In this document: piece by piece, positions 32,471 through 40,433 of the stretch
Layout: each line of letters opens with the position of its first letter
Numbering within the stretch: position 1 is the stretch's first letter
DNA from: Magnetococcales bacterium
GTDB taxonomy: Bacteria; Pseudomonadota; Magnetococcia; Magnetococcales; UBA8363
Length of the DNA: 42,282 bases
Reading direction: 5' to 3'
Assembly (NCBI GenBank): GCA_015660855.1
Contig: JACSDG010000008.1
Span: 1 to 42,282 of the forward strand
Program-made: the position numbers and the translations under genes
The notes under the pieces: generated by a model
Databases searched by the model: none
The model's input: the letters and a program-made list of their open reading frames with translations, nothing else
What the model was told of the DNA's origin: nothing

Positions 32471-35341
32471 ATGGATAACACCCATCATCCCATGGATTAC
32501 AATTACGATCCGTCCGATTTGGAACGTTACTATCGGGCTACCCAGGTCATCGAGGCTACCAGCCAGCACCAACAGTCGGTGGCGGAGCAGATGAAAAATC
32601 TGGAAACGAGTCATGCCGTCGAGGTATTCCAAAAGCAATTGGATCTGCTGAAGGAGCGGCTGTTCAACAACCCCGCCATGTTTCGCAACATTTTCATCGA
32701 GGAGGGGATTGATGCCATTGCCAACGAGTTTAAAAAGGAGGTCATGACTCCGGAATTTATCAAAAAGTTTTGGAGTCTGCTGTTGCCAGGGGACGCCATG
32801 AGCGTTGTCCTGATGCGTTTTGTCTGGGAGGTTCCCCTCAAGTTTAAACGCCGGTTCATTCACGGCATCGACCAGTATCTGTCGGATAGCTACCCCATGT
32901 TTAAGGGGTTGTCGCAAAATTGGCCGAGCCAGAACAATATTCCTCCGTATATTCGTCCCGCCGCCGAGCGCAACAAGGATTTTGACTTGGTAAACCAGGG
33001 CTATCTGGGCTACATGGGACTGGGGTATTCCTTCCGTGAGGTGGAGTTGTTTGTCTGGTTGGAAGTGTTGCGGGACAAGCAGTGTGATGACCGTCCGTGC
33101 GAAATTGGTATTCCCCATGACAAACATGAACCCAAGGGGGGATGTCCGGTCAAGATCCATATCCCGGAAATGTTGCGTTGCCTTGGGGAAGGCAAGTTTG
33201 AAGAGGCGTATGCGATCATACGTGATTCCAATCCTCTGCCCAATGTCACCGGGCGGGTCTGTCCCCAGGAGCATCAATGTCAGGGGGTGTGTACGCTTGC
33301 GGAAAAACCGATGGAAATCGGGCAGTTGGAATGGTATTTACCCCAAAGCCGCAAGGTTCAGGATCCCAACGCCCTGTTCAAGATCGGCCAGGATTATGTC
33401 AGCCCCTGGCAGGAGGGGAAAAAGCCTCCCGTGGCCGTGGTCGGATCGGGGCCTGCGGGAATGATCAACGCTTATCTGTTGCTCAAAGAGGGATTTCCGG
33501 TCACGGTGTTTGAAGCTTTTCACGAGTTGGGCGGGGTGCTGCGCTATGGCATCCCTGAATTTCGCCTCCCCAATGAGCTGATTGATGATGTCATCAAAAA
33601 AATCAAACAGTTGGGTGGTGAGTTTGTCACCAACTTTTTGGTGGGGAAAACGACGACACTGGCCCAGCTTAAGGAAGCGGGGTTTTGGAAAATATTTGTG
33701 GGAACGGGGGCGGGTTTGCCCAAGTTTCTCAACGTCCCTGGTGAACACCTCAACGGCGTGATGTCGGCCAATGAATTTTTGACCCGCGTCAACCTGATGC
33801 AGGCCCACAAGGAAGATTATGAGACCCCTCTTCCCGACATTGAGGGCAAGAAGATCATCGTCATCGGCGGTGGCAACACGGCCATGGACGCGGTGCGCAC
33901 GGCCAAGCGTCTGGGAGGGGATGTCACCATTGTTTATCGGCGAACTCGGGAAGAAATGCCAGTGCGGGTTGAAGAGTTGCATCACGCCCTGGAAGAAGGG
34001 ATTGCCCTGAAGGTGTTGCGCACGCCCATTGAGTTTCGTGGTGACAACCATCATTTTGTCAGGGAAGCGGTTTTGGATGTGATGACGCTGGGAGAGCCGG
34101 ATGCTTCGGGTCGGCGCAGTCCGGTTCATACGGGTCATACCGAAACCATCCAGATTGATTTGGCCATCATGGCTTTGGGAAACACCTCCAATCCCATCGT
34201 CAAAGATGCCGAACCGGGACTCAAGACCACCAAGTGGGGGTCCATTGAGGTTAAACCCAATTCCCAGGAAACATCCATCGAGAATGTGTTTAGCGGTGGT
34301 GATGCGGCGCGTGGGGGGTCTACGGCCATCAAGGCGGCGGGGGATGGTTTGAGTGCCGCGCGGGAGATCAATTTAAACCTTCCGGATGATCCGTTGGTCG
34401 TCCGCAGAATGGTTTCCAAAGCGATACACTACACCCGAATGGGACAGGCCAAGGCTACCATTCGTGAGAAAACCGTGTTGGGTGAAGGGATCGTCGAGTT
34501 TGTGGTTGAATCACCTTTGATTGCTCGCTCGGCCAGAGCGGGTCAGTTTGTTCGGGTCTTGGCATGGCAAAAAGGTGAGTTGATTCCTCTGACATTGGCC
34601 GATTGGGATGCCCGCAGGGGGACCATCACCCTGGTGGTTCAAGGATTGGGGACCAGCAGCATTGTGATCAACCGCATGGGTGTCGGGGAGAGTTTTCATG
34701 GTATTGCGGGGCCTTTGGGTTTGCCCAGCCATTTGACGCGTTATGAAAACGGTGAGACGGTTGTGTTTACGGCGGGGGGGGTTGGGTTGCCTCCGGTCTA
34801 TCCCATCATGCGGGAGCATTTGCAGATGGGTAATCATGTGACGCTGATATCAGGTTTTCGCAGCAAGGGGCACATTTTCTGGTCCAAGGAGGATGAACGG
34901 GTGGGGCGGCTTCAGGCTAAATATCCCAAAACCTTGGAAGTCATTTATACGACCAATGATGGCAGTATGGGATTCAAGGGATTTGTCACCGGGCCGTTGA
35001 TGAAAATTTTGGAAAAGGCCCGCGACGAGAATGGGCGCAAGGTGGGTGAGGTGGTGACTATTGGTCCTCCCTTGATGATGCGGGCGGTCAGTGATTTGAC
35101 GCGTCCTTTTGGGGTCCGCACCATTGCCAGTCTCAACTCCATTATGGTGGATGCTACGGGTATGTGTGGTGCCTGCATGGTGCCTGTGACCATCAACGGC
35201 AATATGGTGCGCAAGCATGCCTGCATTGATGGTCCGGAGTTGGATGCGCACATCATTGATTGGGAAAAGTTTATGCCCAGGTTTATGCAGTTTCGGGCCA
35301 AGGAACAGAAGAGTATGGAGGCACACGGTTTCAAGTTATAA
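32471..35341 (+). CDS. Single-chain Nfn-like transhydrogenase (NfnB-NfnA fusion)
   Basis: This 956-aa protein fuses the two subunits of the NADH-dependent ferredoxin:NADP+ oxidoreductase. Residues about 170-640 are GltD/NfnB-like: a Cys-rich Fe-S region (CPQEHQCQGVC), FAD motif GSGPAG at 325, NADPH motif GGGNTAMD at 466 and RRTREEMP. From about 650 it is NfnA-like, with an FNR-type flavin/NAD part and a [2Fe-2S] site (C899, C902 and C918). A roughly 170-residue N-terminal extension is unfamiliar. ATG 32471 follows AGGAGG by 7 nt, 34 nt after the oxidoreductase stop. Nfn bifurcates electrons between NADPH, ferredoxin and NAD+. The neighbour that makes or uses reduced ferredoxin supports that job. 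Confidence 0.87.
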   Translation: MDNTHHPMDYNYDPSDLERYYRATQVIEATSQHQQSVAEQMKNLETSHAVEVFQKQLDLLKERLFNNPAMFRNIFIEEGIDAIANEFKKEVMTPEFIKKFWSLLLPGDAMSVVLMRFVWEVPLKFKRRFIHGIDQYLSDSYPMFKGLSQNWPSQNNIPPYIRPAAERNKDFDLVNQGYLGYMGLGYSFREVELFVWLEVLRDKQCDDRPCEIGIPHDKHEPKGGCPVKIHIPEMLRCLGEGKFEEAYAIIRDSNPLPNVTGRVCPQEHQCQGVCTLAEKPMEIGQLEWYLPQSRKVQDPNALFKIGQDYVSPWQEGKKPPVAVVGSGPAGMINAYLLLKEGFPVTVFEAFHELGGVLRYGIPEFRLPNELIDDVIKKIKQLGGEFVTNFLVGKTTTLAQLKEAGFWKIFVGTGAGLPKFLNVPGEHLNGVMSANEFLTRVNLMQAHKEDYETPLPDIEGKKIIVIGGGNTAMDAVRTAKRLGGDVTIVYRRTREEMPVRVEELHHALEEGIALKVLRTPIEFRGDNHHFVREAVLDVMTLGEPDASGRRSPVHTGHTETIQIDLAIMALGNTSNPIVKDAEPGLKTTKWGSIEVKPNSQETSIENVFSGGDAARGGSTAIKAAGDGLSAAREINLNLPDDPLVVRRMVSKAIHYTRMGQAKATIREKTVLGEGIVEFVVESPLIARSARAGQFVRVLAWQKGELIPLTLADWDARRGTITLVVQGLGTSSIVINRMGVGESFHGIAGPLGLPSHLTRYENGETVVFTAGGVGLPPVYPIMREHLQMGNHVTLISGFRSKGHIFWSKEDERVGRLQAKYPKTLEVIYTTNDGSMGFKGFVTGPLMKILEKARDENGRKVGEVVTIGPPLMMRAVSDLTRPFGVRTIASLNSIMVDATGMCGACMVPVTINGNMVRKHACIDGPELDAHIIDWEKFMPRFMQFRAKEQKSMEAHGFKL

Positions 35342-35390
35342 CCGTCGTCCTGTTTCCGGGTGTCGAGAAAGCAAAGTTTTGTAAAAACTA

Positions 35391-35456
35391 TTGCGGGGGA
35401 CCGGGGGGGATCATCCCCCCCGGCGGGGTTTGGGGCAGCGCCCCAAGGTTTTGGTT
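35391..35456. repeat. Double-hairpin G/C-rich repeat after the Nfn fusion gene
   Basis: TTGCGGGGGACC is followed by a hairpin of CCGGGGGGGA (35401-35410) with TCCCCCCCGG (35414-35423), and a second hairpin TTGGGGC-AGC-GCCCCAA at 35430-35446. The copy at 42162-42220 has the same order. Single or diverged halves occur at 19443, 27104 and 38627. It lies between the Nfn fusion and the caspase gene and overlaps an open N-terminal extension of the latter, which I do not accept. Confidence 0.75.
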
Positions 35457-35497
35457 TTATGCCCGCAGGGCATCATGCTCGCAAAACGGATAAAATT

Positions 35498-36841
35498 ATG
35501 AAAATATCAATTATTTCGCGTGTGGTTTTAATTTTTATTTTTTTTGTTCCTTTGGAATGGGCCTCAGGGGTGGAGGATCGGGGGCTGAGTCGTGTTGCTC
35601 CCGAGAAACGGTTGGCGTTGGTCATCGGAAATAACAACTATGTCTATGCGGATAAGTTAAAAACGGCGGTCAATGATGCCTTGGCGATGAAAAATGAATT
35701 GTCGGGGTTGGGGTTTGATGTCATTTTTCGCAAAGATGCCAATCGGGAGGAAATGAACGAGGCCATTGATGAATTTTTAGGGCGACTGACTCCCGATGTT
35801 ATTGGCTTGGTTTTTTATGCCGGACATGGTGTTCAGATTAAGAGCGAAAATTTTTTGATTCCCACCGATTTGAAACAGGAACGGGAAAACACGGTCATTC
35901 ACAATGGGATCAATGTGGCCCGTCTCATGGGGCAAATAGGTGAAACCAAGGCGAAGTTCACCTTGATGATACTGGATGCTTGCCGTGACAACCCGTTCAA
36001 GGACAGTTCTGGGACGCGTGGAGGTGTGAAAACGCGGGGTTTGTCTGCCCCATCCACGAGTGCCACAGGGATCATGGTGGTTTATTCTGCGGGTGCCAAT
36101 CAGACGGCTTTGGATCGTCTGTCCGACCGGGACAACGATCCCAACGGTCTGTTTACGCGAGAACTGCTGAAAGTTATAAAAAAACCGGGATTGACGGTAC
36201 AAAATGCTGTCTATGAAATTCGAACCTCGGTTATTGAACAGGCCAAGCAGGTGAATCATACGCAAACGCCGGCGATTTACGATGAATCGGTTGGTTCTTT
36301 CTACTTTGTTGTTGATCCAAACCAGAAGGTAACGATTACCATTGAGCCGAAGACCGCCAGTTTGGGGAATGCCAATGATAAGGTTCAGACGCAGAGTCAA
36401 AACCAGGGTCAGATTTCCAAGCGGGCCTATTTTGCCGCAGTGGATTCGCAAGACACGCCCGGTCTGGTAACAACGGAAAATCGATTTTCCCTTGAAAGCG
36501 ACGGTTCAATTTTTGATCGAACTTTGAACAAAAGGTGGGTTGTTTCTGATGTGGATGGCGTATTTGAGTGGCCCGATGCTGAAAAACATGCCAGACAGAT
36601 GGGCCCCAATGTGCGTGTGCCAACGCTGGCCGAGCTGCGTTCGTTGATGAGCAATAAGAAGGCGACGGGTGAGTGGGGACGGGTTGATGAAGTTTTTTTT
36701 CCAAAAAATCAGCGGACGAACAAATATTGGACCAAAACTGCCAACTGGGGGGGAACGCAGTATTATGTGGATCTGGCGGAAGGAAGTTGGGATACGTTGT
36801 CGCCTTTGAACTCGCTGGCTGTCATTGGTATCAGGGATTGA
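35498..36841 (+). CDS. Caspase-like (peptidase C14) secreted protein with Lcl/DUF1566 C-terminus
   Basis: This 447-aa protein has a signal peptide-like N-terminus (about residues 1-25), a C14 caspase domain at about 38-260 and a DUF1566/Lcl domain near 330-447. The catalytic dyad is visible: His110 in FYAGHGVQ and Cys162 in LDACRDNP. Bacterial members act as proteases or effectors in stress and cell-death-like pathways; here export to periplasm or surface is likely. Start 35498 is preferred. An open upstream stretch of 46 codons runs through a repeat and has no ribosome-binding site. The Lcl domain follows a Gln/Asn-rich linker and keeps the WRxPTxxELRSLM-like pattern (VRVPTLAELRSLM). Confidence 0.87.
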   Translation: MKISIISRVVLIFIFFVPLEWASGVEDRGLSRVAPEKRLALVIGNNNYVYADKLKTAVNDALAMKNELSGLGFDVIFRKDANREEMNEAIDEFLGRLTPDVIGLVFYAGHGVQIKSENFLIPTDLKQERENTVIHNGINVARLMGQIGETKAKFTLMILDACRDNPFKDSSGTRGGVKTRGLSAPSTSATGIMVVYSAGANQTALDRLSDRDNDPNGLFTRELLKVIKKPGLTVQNAVYEIRTSVIEQAKQVNHTQTPAIYDESVGSFYFVVDPNQKVTITIEPKTASLGNANDKVQTQSQNQGQISKRAYFAAVDSQDTPGLVTTENRFSLESDGSIFDRTLNKRWVVSDVDGVFEWPDAEKHARQMGPNVRVPTLAELRSLMSNKKATGEWGRVDEVFFPKNQRTNKYWTKTANWGGTQYYVDLAEGSWDTLSPLNSLAVIGIRD

Positions 36842-37035
36842 TTCGTCACTGTTCGGTCCCCCCTCTTTTTTTTAAAACGGGGCGTGAATTTTTTTTGTTT
36901 ATAGTCAAAACCCTAGAGAAAGAATTCCCCAGACACCTTCTTTTTTTTATATAGTTTTCCGGTTTTTACGCGCAATCCGTAGCTGAAACGAGGATTGATT
37001 CCTTGAATCCGATTGTGTTGTTGGGATGTGATTAT

Positions 37036-38652
37036 ATGATTAGATTAGACCATCCGTTGCAATTCAGGAAGACTTTTTCCGAAGATAGATATTTTATCCT
37101 GTCTGCTTTGCTTGTTGGAATAGCTGCCTTTACTATTGTAGCCATTGCTTGGCCGGTGTCTCCCGGGAGGGAGAGTGTGCGCTATTTTCTATATTATTAT
37201 GATATTAACTACATGGATGCTATTGGGATAATTTCTCAAGTTCCTCCAGGTGTACCGCTTATCCTGGGTAATGTCATCAAGCTTGGATATGCGGGAGCCT
37301 TTGCTTTTGCGCTGTTTTGTTATTTGACTGCTTTGGTGTCCACCTATTATGTGGCCAGACTGCTCGGAAAAACTTTTGCACGCATCATCACCATCATAGC
37401 TTTGATGTATATTTCCCAGAATGTGTTTATGCACGAACTTTCTGGTGATCCCGTTTTTACGCTTGGTGTTGCCTTGTGGGCCATGGTTGTTGTTCGTCTG
37501 CACAAGACACCTACGTTCCAGTCAAGTTTCATCATTGGTATTGTTTCATTTTTTCTGGTATTGCTACGTCCTGTTTCACAAATTTTCATTATTGTATGTT
37601 TTTTGCCTTTAGTTTGTTTTGGGATTTCAAAAAATACGATCATTCAAGCCTTGACTCTATTGGCCTGTTTTTGCACCGGTCTTCTTGGCCTTTCCCTTTA
37701 CAACTATCACCAATTTGGAGGTTTTAACCTTGCAGCGTTGTCCAAGCAGATGATTCCTGCTCGAAACGCTTTTATTTTTACCAACATCATGTCACCAGAT
37801 TACGGTCCTGCTTCAAGACGGTTGGCCGATTTGATCGTAGAAAAATTGCTTGACTCTCCGCAATACAAGAATTACGGAGTCACATTGGAAACCGTTTTCA
37901 CTTCACGAGATAAGCGCATTTTGTCTGATTTGGAAATTATGGATGCTCAATATGGTGATGGTGTCCTGCGTGCTGCGGCATGGGAGGCGATCTCCAGGAA
38001 ACCTTTTGAGTTTATTCATGGTTGCTATATTTTGGTAAAGTTTATTTTTGAGAAAACCTTTTTTCGTTTTCCTCCAAAAACAATAACACAGAGTTCGCCG
38101 GATCGTCGGGTGGCACCATCAAGCAGTGGTGTACATGCAAACAAACAGACGGAAAAACTGGTTGGCATTCCCGTATCTTATTACGGTGCCATTGACATAG
38201 AAAATGAAAAGAACTGGTCTCATGAAAAAAAGGAAAGCCAGAGAAAAAGGGTGGCGTATTTGAATGAAGTTGATAAGATATTGCGGAGTCAAGAGGCAGA
38301 CAAGCAATTTCGGCAATTTATTATCGATAACATTATTCATCCGCTCCCGGCTTATTCCATGAAATTTTTTATGCTGCTTTCTTTCTTGATTTTTCTTCGC
38401 TTCAGGACCATGGAGGTTCGGTTGCTGTTTATGATTTTTCTGCCACAGGTGGGTGTTATTGTGTTTTCCACAGTGTTTGCAGAACAGTCCATCGAATATC
38501 GTATGCCCTTTGATTTTTTTATTATTTTGCTCGGAATGGCAGGGGTGGCTGTCGCCGGACAATCCATGGTGGACCGTGGAATGTTTGCGTATTTAAACAA
38601 AAAGCCTCTATTGCCTGTAGGGGGGGTGGGGGCGAAGCCCCCAAGGTTTTGA
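37036..38652 (+). CDS. Polytopic membrane protein, GT-C glycosyltransferase-like
   Basis: This protein of about 538 aa has 10 or more TM segments, a long hydrophilic loop (about residues 250-350 and again 390-430) and three C-terminal TM segments. The architecture resembles GT-C enzymes that use polyprenyl-phosphate sugars, but no exact motif is seen. I cannot name the sugar. ATG 37036 is preferred to the TTG at 37003, though neither has a strong site. The last codons fall into a G/C-rich repeat, so the C-terminus reads GGVGAKPPRF, as in other repeat translations; this tail is probably accidental. Its neighbours (a GT2/methyltransferase fusion and a radical SAM enzyme) suggest a surface-glycan locus. 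Confidence 0.66.
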   Translation: MIRLDHPLQFRKTFSEDRYFILSALLVGIAAFTIVAIAWPVSPGRESVRYFLYYYDINYMDAIGIISQVPPGVPLILGNVIKLGYAGAFAFALFCYLTALVSTYYVARLLGKTFARIITIIALMYISQNVFMHELSGDPVFTLGVALWAMVVVRLHKTPTFQSSFIIGIVSFFLVLLRPVSQIFIIVCFLPLVCFGISKNTIIQALTLLACFCTGLLGLSLYNYHQFGGFNLAALSKQMIPARNAFIFTNIMSPDYGPASRRLADLIVEKLLDSPQYKNYGVTLETVFTSRDKRILSDLEIMDAQYGDGVLRAAAWEAISRKPFEFIHGCYILVKFIFEKTFFRFPPKTITQSSPDRRVAPSSSGVHANKQTEKLVGIPVSYYGAIDIENEKNWSHEKKESQRKRVAYLNEVDKILRSQEADKQFRQFIIDNIIHPLPAYSMKFFMLLSFLIFLRFRTMEVRLLFMIFLPQVGVIVFSTVFAEQSIEYRMPFDFFIILLGMAGVAVAGQSMVDRGMFAYLNKKPLLPVGGVGAKPPRF

Positions 38653-38698
38653 TTGTTGCCCAATGGCATGATGTTTAAGGGGGGGACTGAATGGTTAC
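38619..38698. repeat. Repeat half-element and end motif after the GT-C-like gene
   Basis: TGGGGGC-GAA-GCCCCCA at 38627-38643 forms the second hairpin of the double-hairpin family. It lies inside the last codons of the membrane protein gene and supplies its stop region (AAGGTTTTGA). At 38685-38698, GACTGAATGGTTAC is the end motif also seen at 6982, 40437 and 42121. Confidence 0.65.
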
Positions 38699-38740
38699 CC
38701 CTGAAGACCCAAAAACTATTAAAATCTATTAACGGTTACT

Positions 38741-40171
38741 ATGAAAGAATCAAAGCATAAGCGCGTTGTGAGAGAACTGTTTGATCATTTGGCAGCGCAA
38801 CGAAAAAATTGGTTGCGGCGAAATGCTTTTTTTTACGAGGACGATACTCGCTATCTGAGTTTTTTGATACCCAAGGGCAAACGGGTTCTGGAGATCGGGT
38901 GCGGTGTAGGACAACTGCTCGATTCCGTAGGACCAGCTTATGGTGTTGGTGTTGATGTCAGTGCGAATATGGTCTCCATCGCGCAAAGGGATTTTCCGCA
39001 CTTGACCTTCAAATGCGCAGACATTGAAGATCCACAAACATTGGCCAACCTTGGAGGTCCTTTTGATTTTATTATTATTTCTGATGTGATTGGCCATTTG
39101 GAAGACGTGGAAGAAGTTTTAACCAATCTAAATTCTTTATGCAATTCAGAAACGCGGATTATTATCACATTCTTTAATCAATATTGGGAACCTATATTAA
39201 AACTTGGGGCAAAAATGGGCATGTGCATGCCCTCGACCACCCAAAACTGGCTGACCTCTGAACAGATCATGAGTTTTCTCTTCTTGGCCGATTTGGAGCT
39301 TGTACGCCAGGAATGGCGTCAGATACTTCCCATACGTCTCTTTGGTTTTGGAAAAGTGCTCAACCGATATGTGGCTACTCTGCCGATTTTACGCAGTCTG
39401 TGTTTGCGAAAAATATTTATCGCCAGGTCGGTTCCAGAGTGCAAACAAAAAGAGCTTTCAACCACTATCGTTATTCCATGCCGCAACGAATTTGGTAACA
39501 TTGAAAACGTCGTTCGGCGCATCCCGGATTTTTGCAAAGATCTGGAAATCATCTTTGTCGAAGGTAATAGCCAGGATGAGACTTTTGCAGAGATTCAGCG
39601 TGTCATTGCCGCTTATCCAGAGCGCGACATCAAAATATTCAAACAGACCGGCAAGGATAAGGGGGATGCGGTACGCTTGGGATTTCAACAGGCCCGTGGA
39701 GAGCTTTTGATGATTCTCGATGCCGATCTCTCCGTACCTCCCGAGGATTTGCCAAAGTTTTACAAGGCCATGGTGAAAAATAAGGGGGAGTTTATTAACG
39801 GATCACGGTTGATTTATCCAATGGAAAACGAGGCCATGCGTACCTTGAATTTATGGGCCAACATGGTTTTTTCTTATTTATTCACTTGGCTGCTCAACCA
39901 GAGGGTTTCTGATACGCTGTGTGGTACCAAAGTATTATCGAAACGTAGCTATGAACAAATTGCCAAGAATCGCCATTATTTCGGTGACTTCGATCCATTT
40001 GGGGATTTTGATTTGCTTTTTGGTGCTGCCAAATCGAGCTTGAAGATCATTGAGGTACCTATCCGTTATCGTGCTCGCACTTATGGAGAAACCCAGATTT
40101 CGCGTTTTCGGCACGGAATTTTACTTTTTCGCATGGTTGTCTTCGCGTTCAAAAAACTCAAAGCTCTATAG
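38741..40171 (+). CDS. Fusion of SAM-dependent methyltransferase and GT2 glycosyltransferase
   Basis: In this 476-aa protein, residues 1-225 are a class I methyltransferase (EIGCGVGQLL at 51-60, GVGVDVS, ISDVIGHL). From residue 241 it is a GT2 family transferase (TTIVIPCRNEFGNI, FVEGNSQDETF, DADLS at 327-331). The GT2 half resembles dolichol-phosphate-mannose/polyprenyl sugar transferases. Such fusions build modified sugars on lipid carriers. ATG 38741 lacks a strong site; translation may be coupled to the upstream gene. It converges on the radical SAM gene across a 203-bp palindrome. Confidence 0.85.
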   Translation: MKESKHKRVVRELFDHLAAQRKNWLRRNAFFYEDDTRYLSFLIPKGKRVLEIGCGVGQLLDSVGPAYGVGVDVSANMVSIAQRDFPHLTFKCADIEDPQTLANLGGPFDFIIISDVIGHLEDVEEVLTNLNSLCNSETRIIITFFNQYWEPILKLGAKMGMCMPSTTQNWLTSEQIMSFLFLADLELVRQEWRQILPIRLFGFGKVLNRYVATLPILRSLCLRKIFIARSVPECKQKELSTTIVIPCRNEFGNIENVVRRIPDFCKDLEIIFVEGNSQDETFAEIQRVIAAYPERDIKIFKQTGKDKGDAVRLGFQQARGELLMILDADLSVPPEDLPKFYKAMVKNKGEFINGSRLIYPMENEAMRTLNLWANMVFSYLFTWLLNQRVSDTLCGTKVLSKRSYEQIAKNRHYFGDFDPFGDFDLLFGAAKSSLKIIEVPIRYRARTYGETQISRFRHGILLFRMVVFAFKKLKAL

Positions 40172-40199
40172 GGCCTGTTGACATTCAATAGAATTATTA

Positions 40200-40402
40200 A
40201 AAGAAAAAAGGGGTCTGGGGGATTGCCCCCAGGGTTTTGCTTTTGAATTTGTTTTTGACTTTAAATAAAAAGCTTCATTCTTCGCCTTTGTGTTTTCGTC
40301 TAAATTCAAAAGAAAAGTCAAAGGCGAAAATAAAGCTTTTTATTTAATTTCAAAAACAAAGTCAAAACCCTGGGGGCAATCCCCCAGACCCCTTTTTTCT
40401 TT
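40200..40402. repeat. 203-bp imperfect palindrome between convergent genes
   Basis: The left arm from 40200 and the right arm ending at 40402 are identical in inverted orientation over the first 40 or so nt (AAAGAAAAAAGGGGTCTGGG and on), and continue imperfectly for about 85-90 nt to a short centre near 40290-40315. Each arm carries its own hairpin (CTGGGGG-ATTG-CCCCCAG). Its position between two converging 3' ends, with T-runs on both sides, fits a two-way terminator, but the size fits a repeat element. The gap 40172-40433 holds no gene. Confidence 0.75.
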
Positions 40403-40433
40403 CAATTATTTTCCAAGGGGGGGGACCTAATGG

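Noticed and set aside
35360-35497. N-terminal extension of the caspase protein
   Set aside because: It is a translation of the double-hairpin repeat; the signal peptide begins at 35498.
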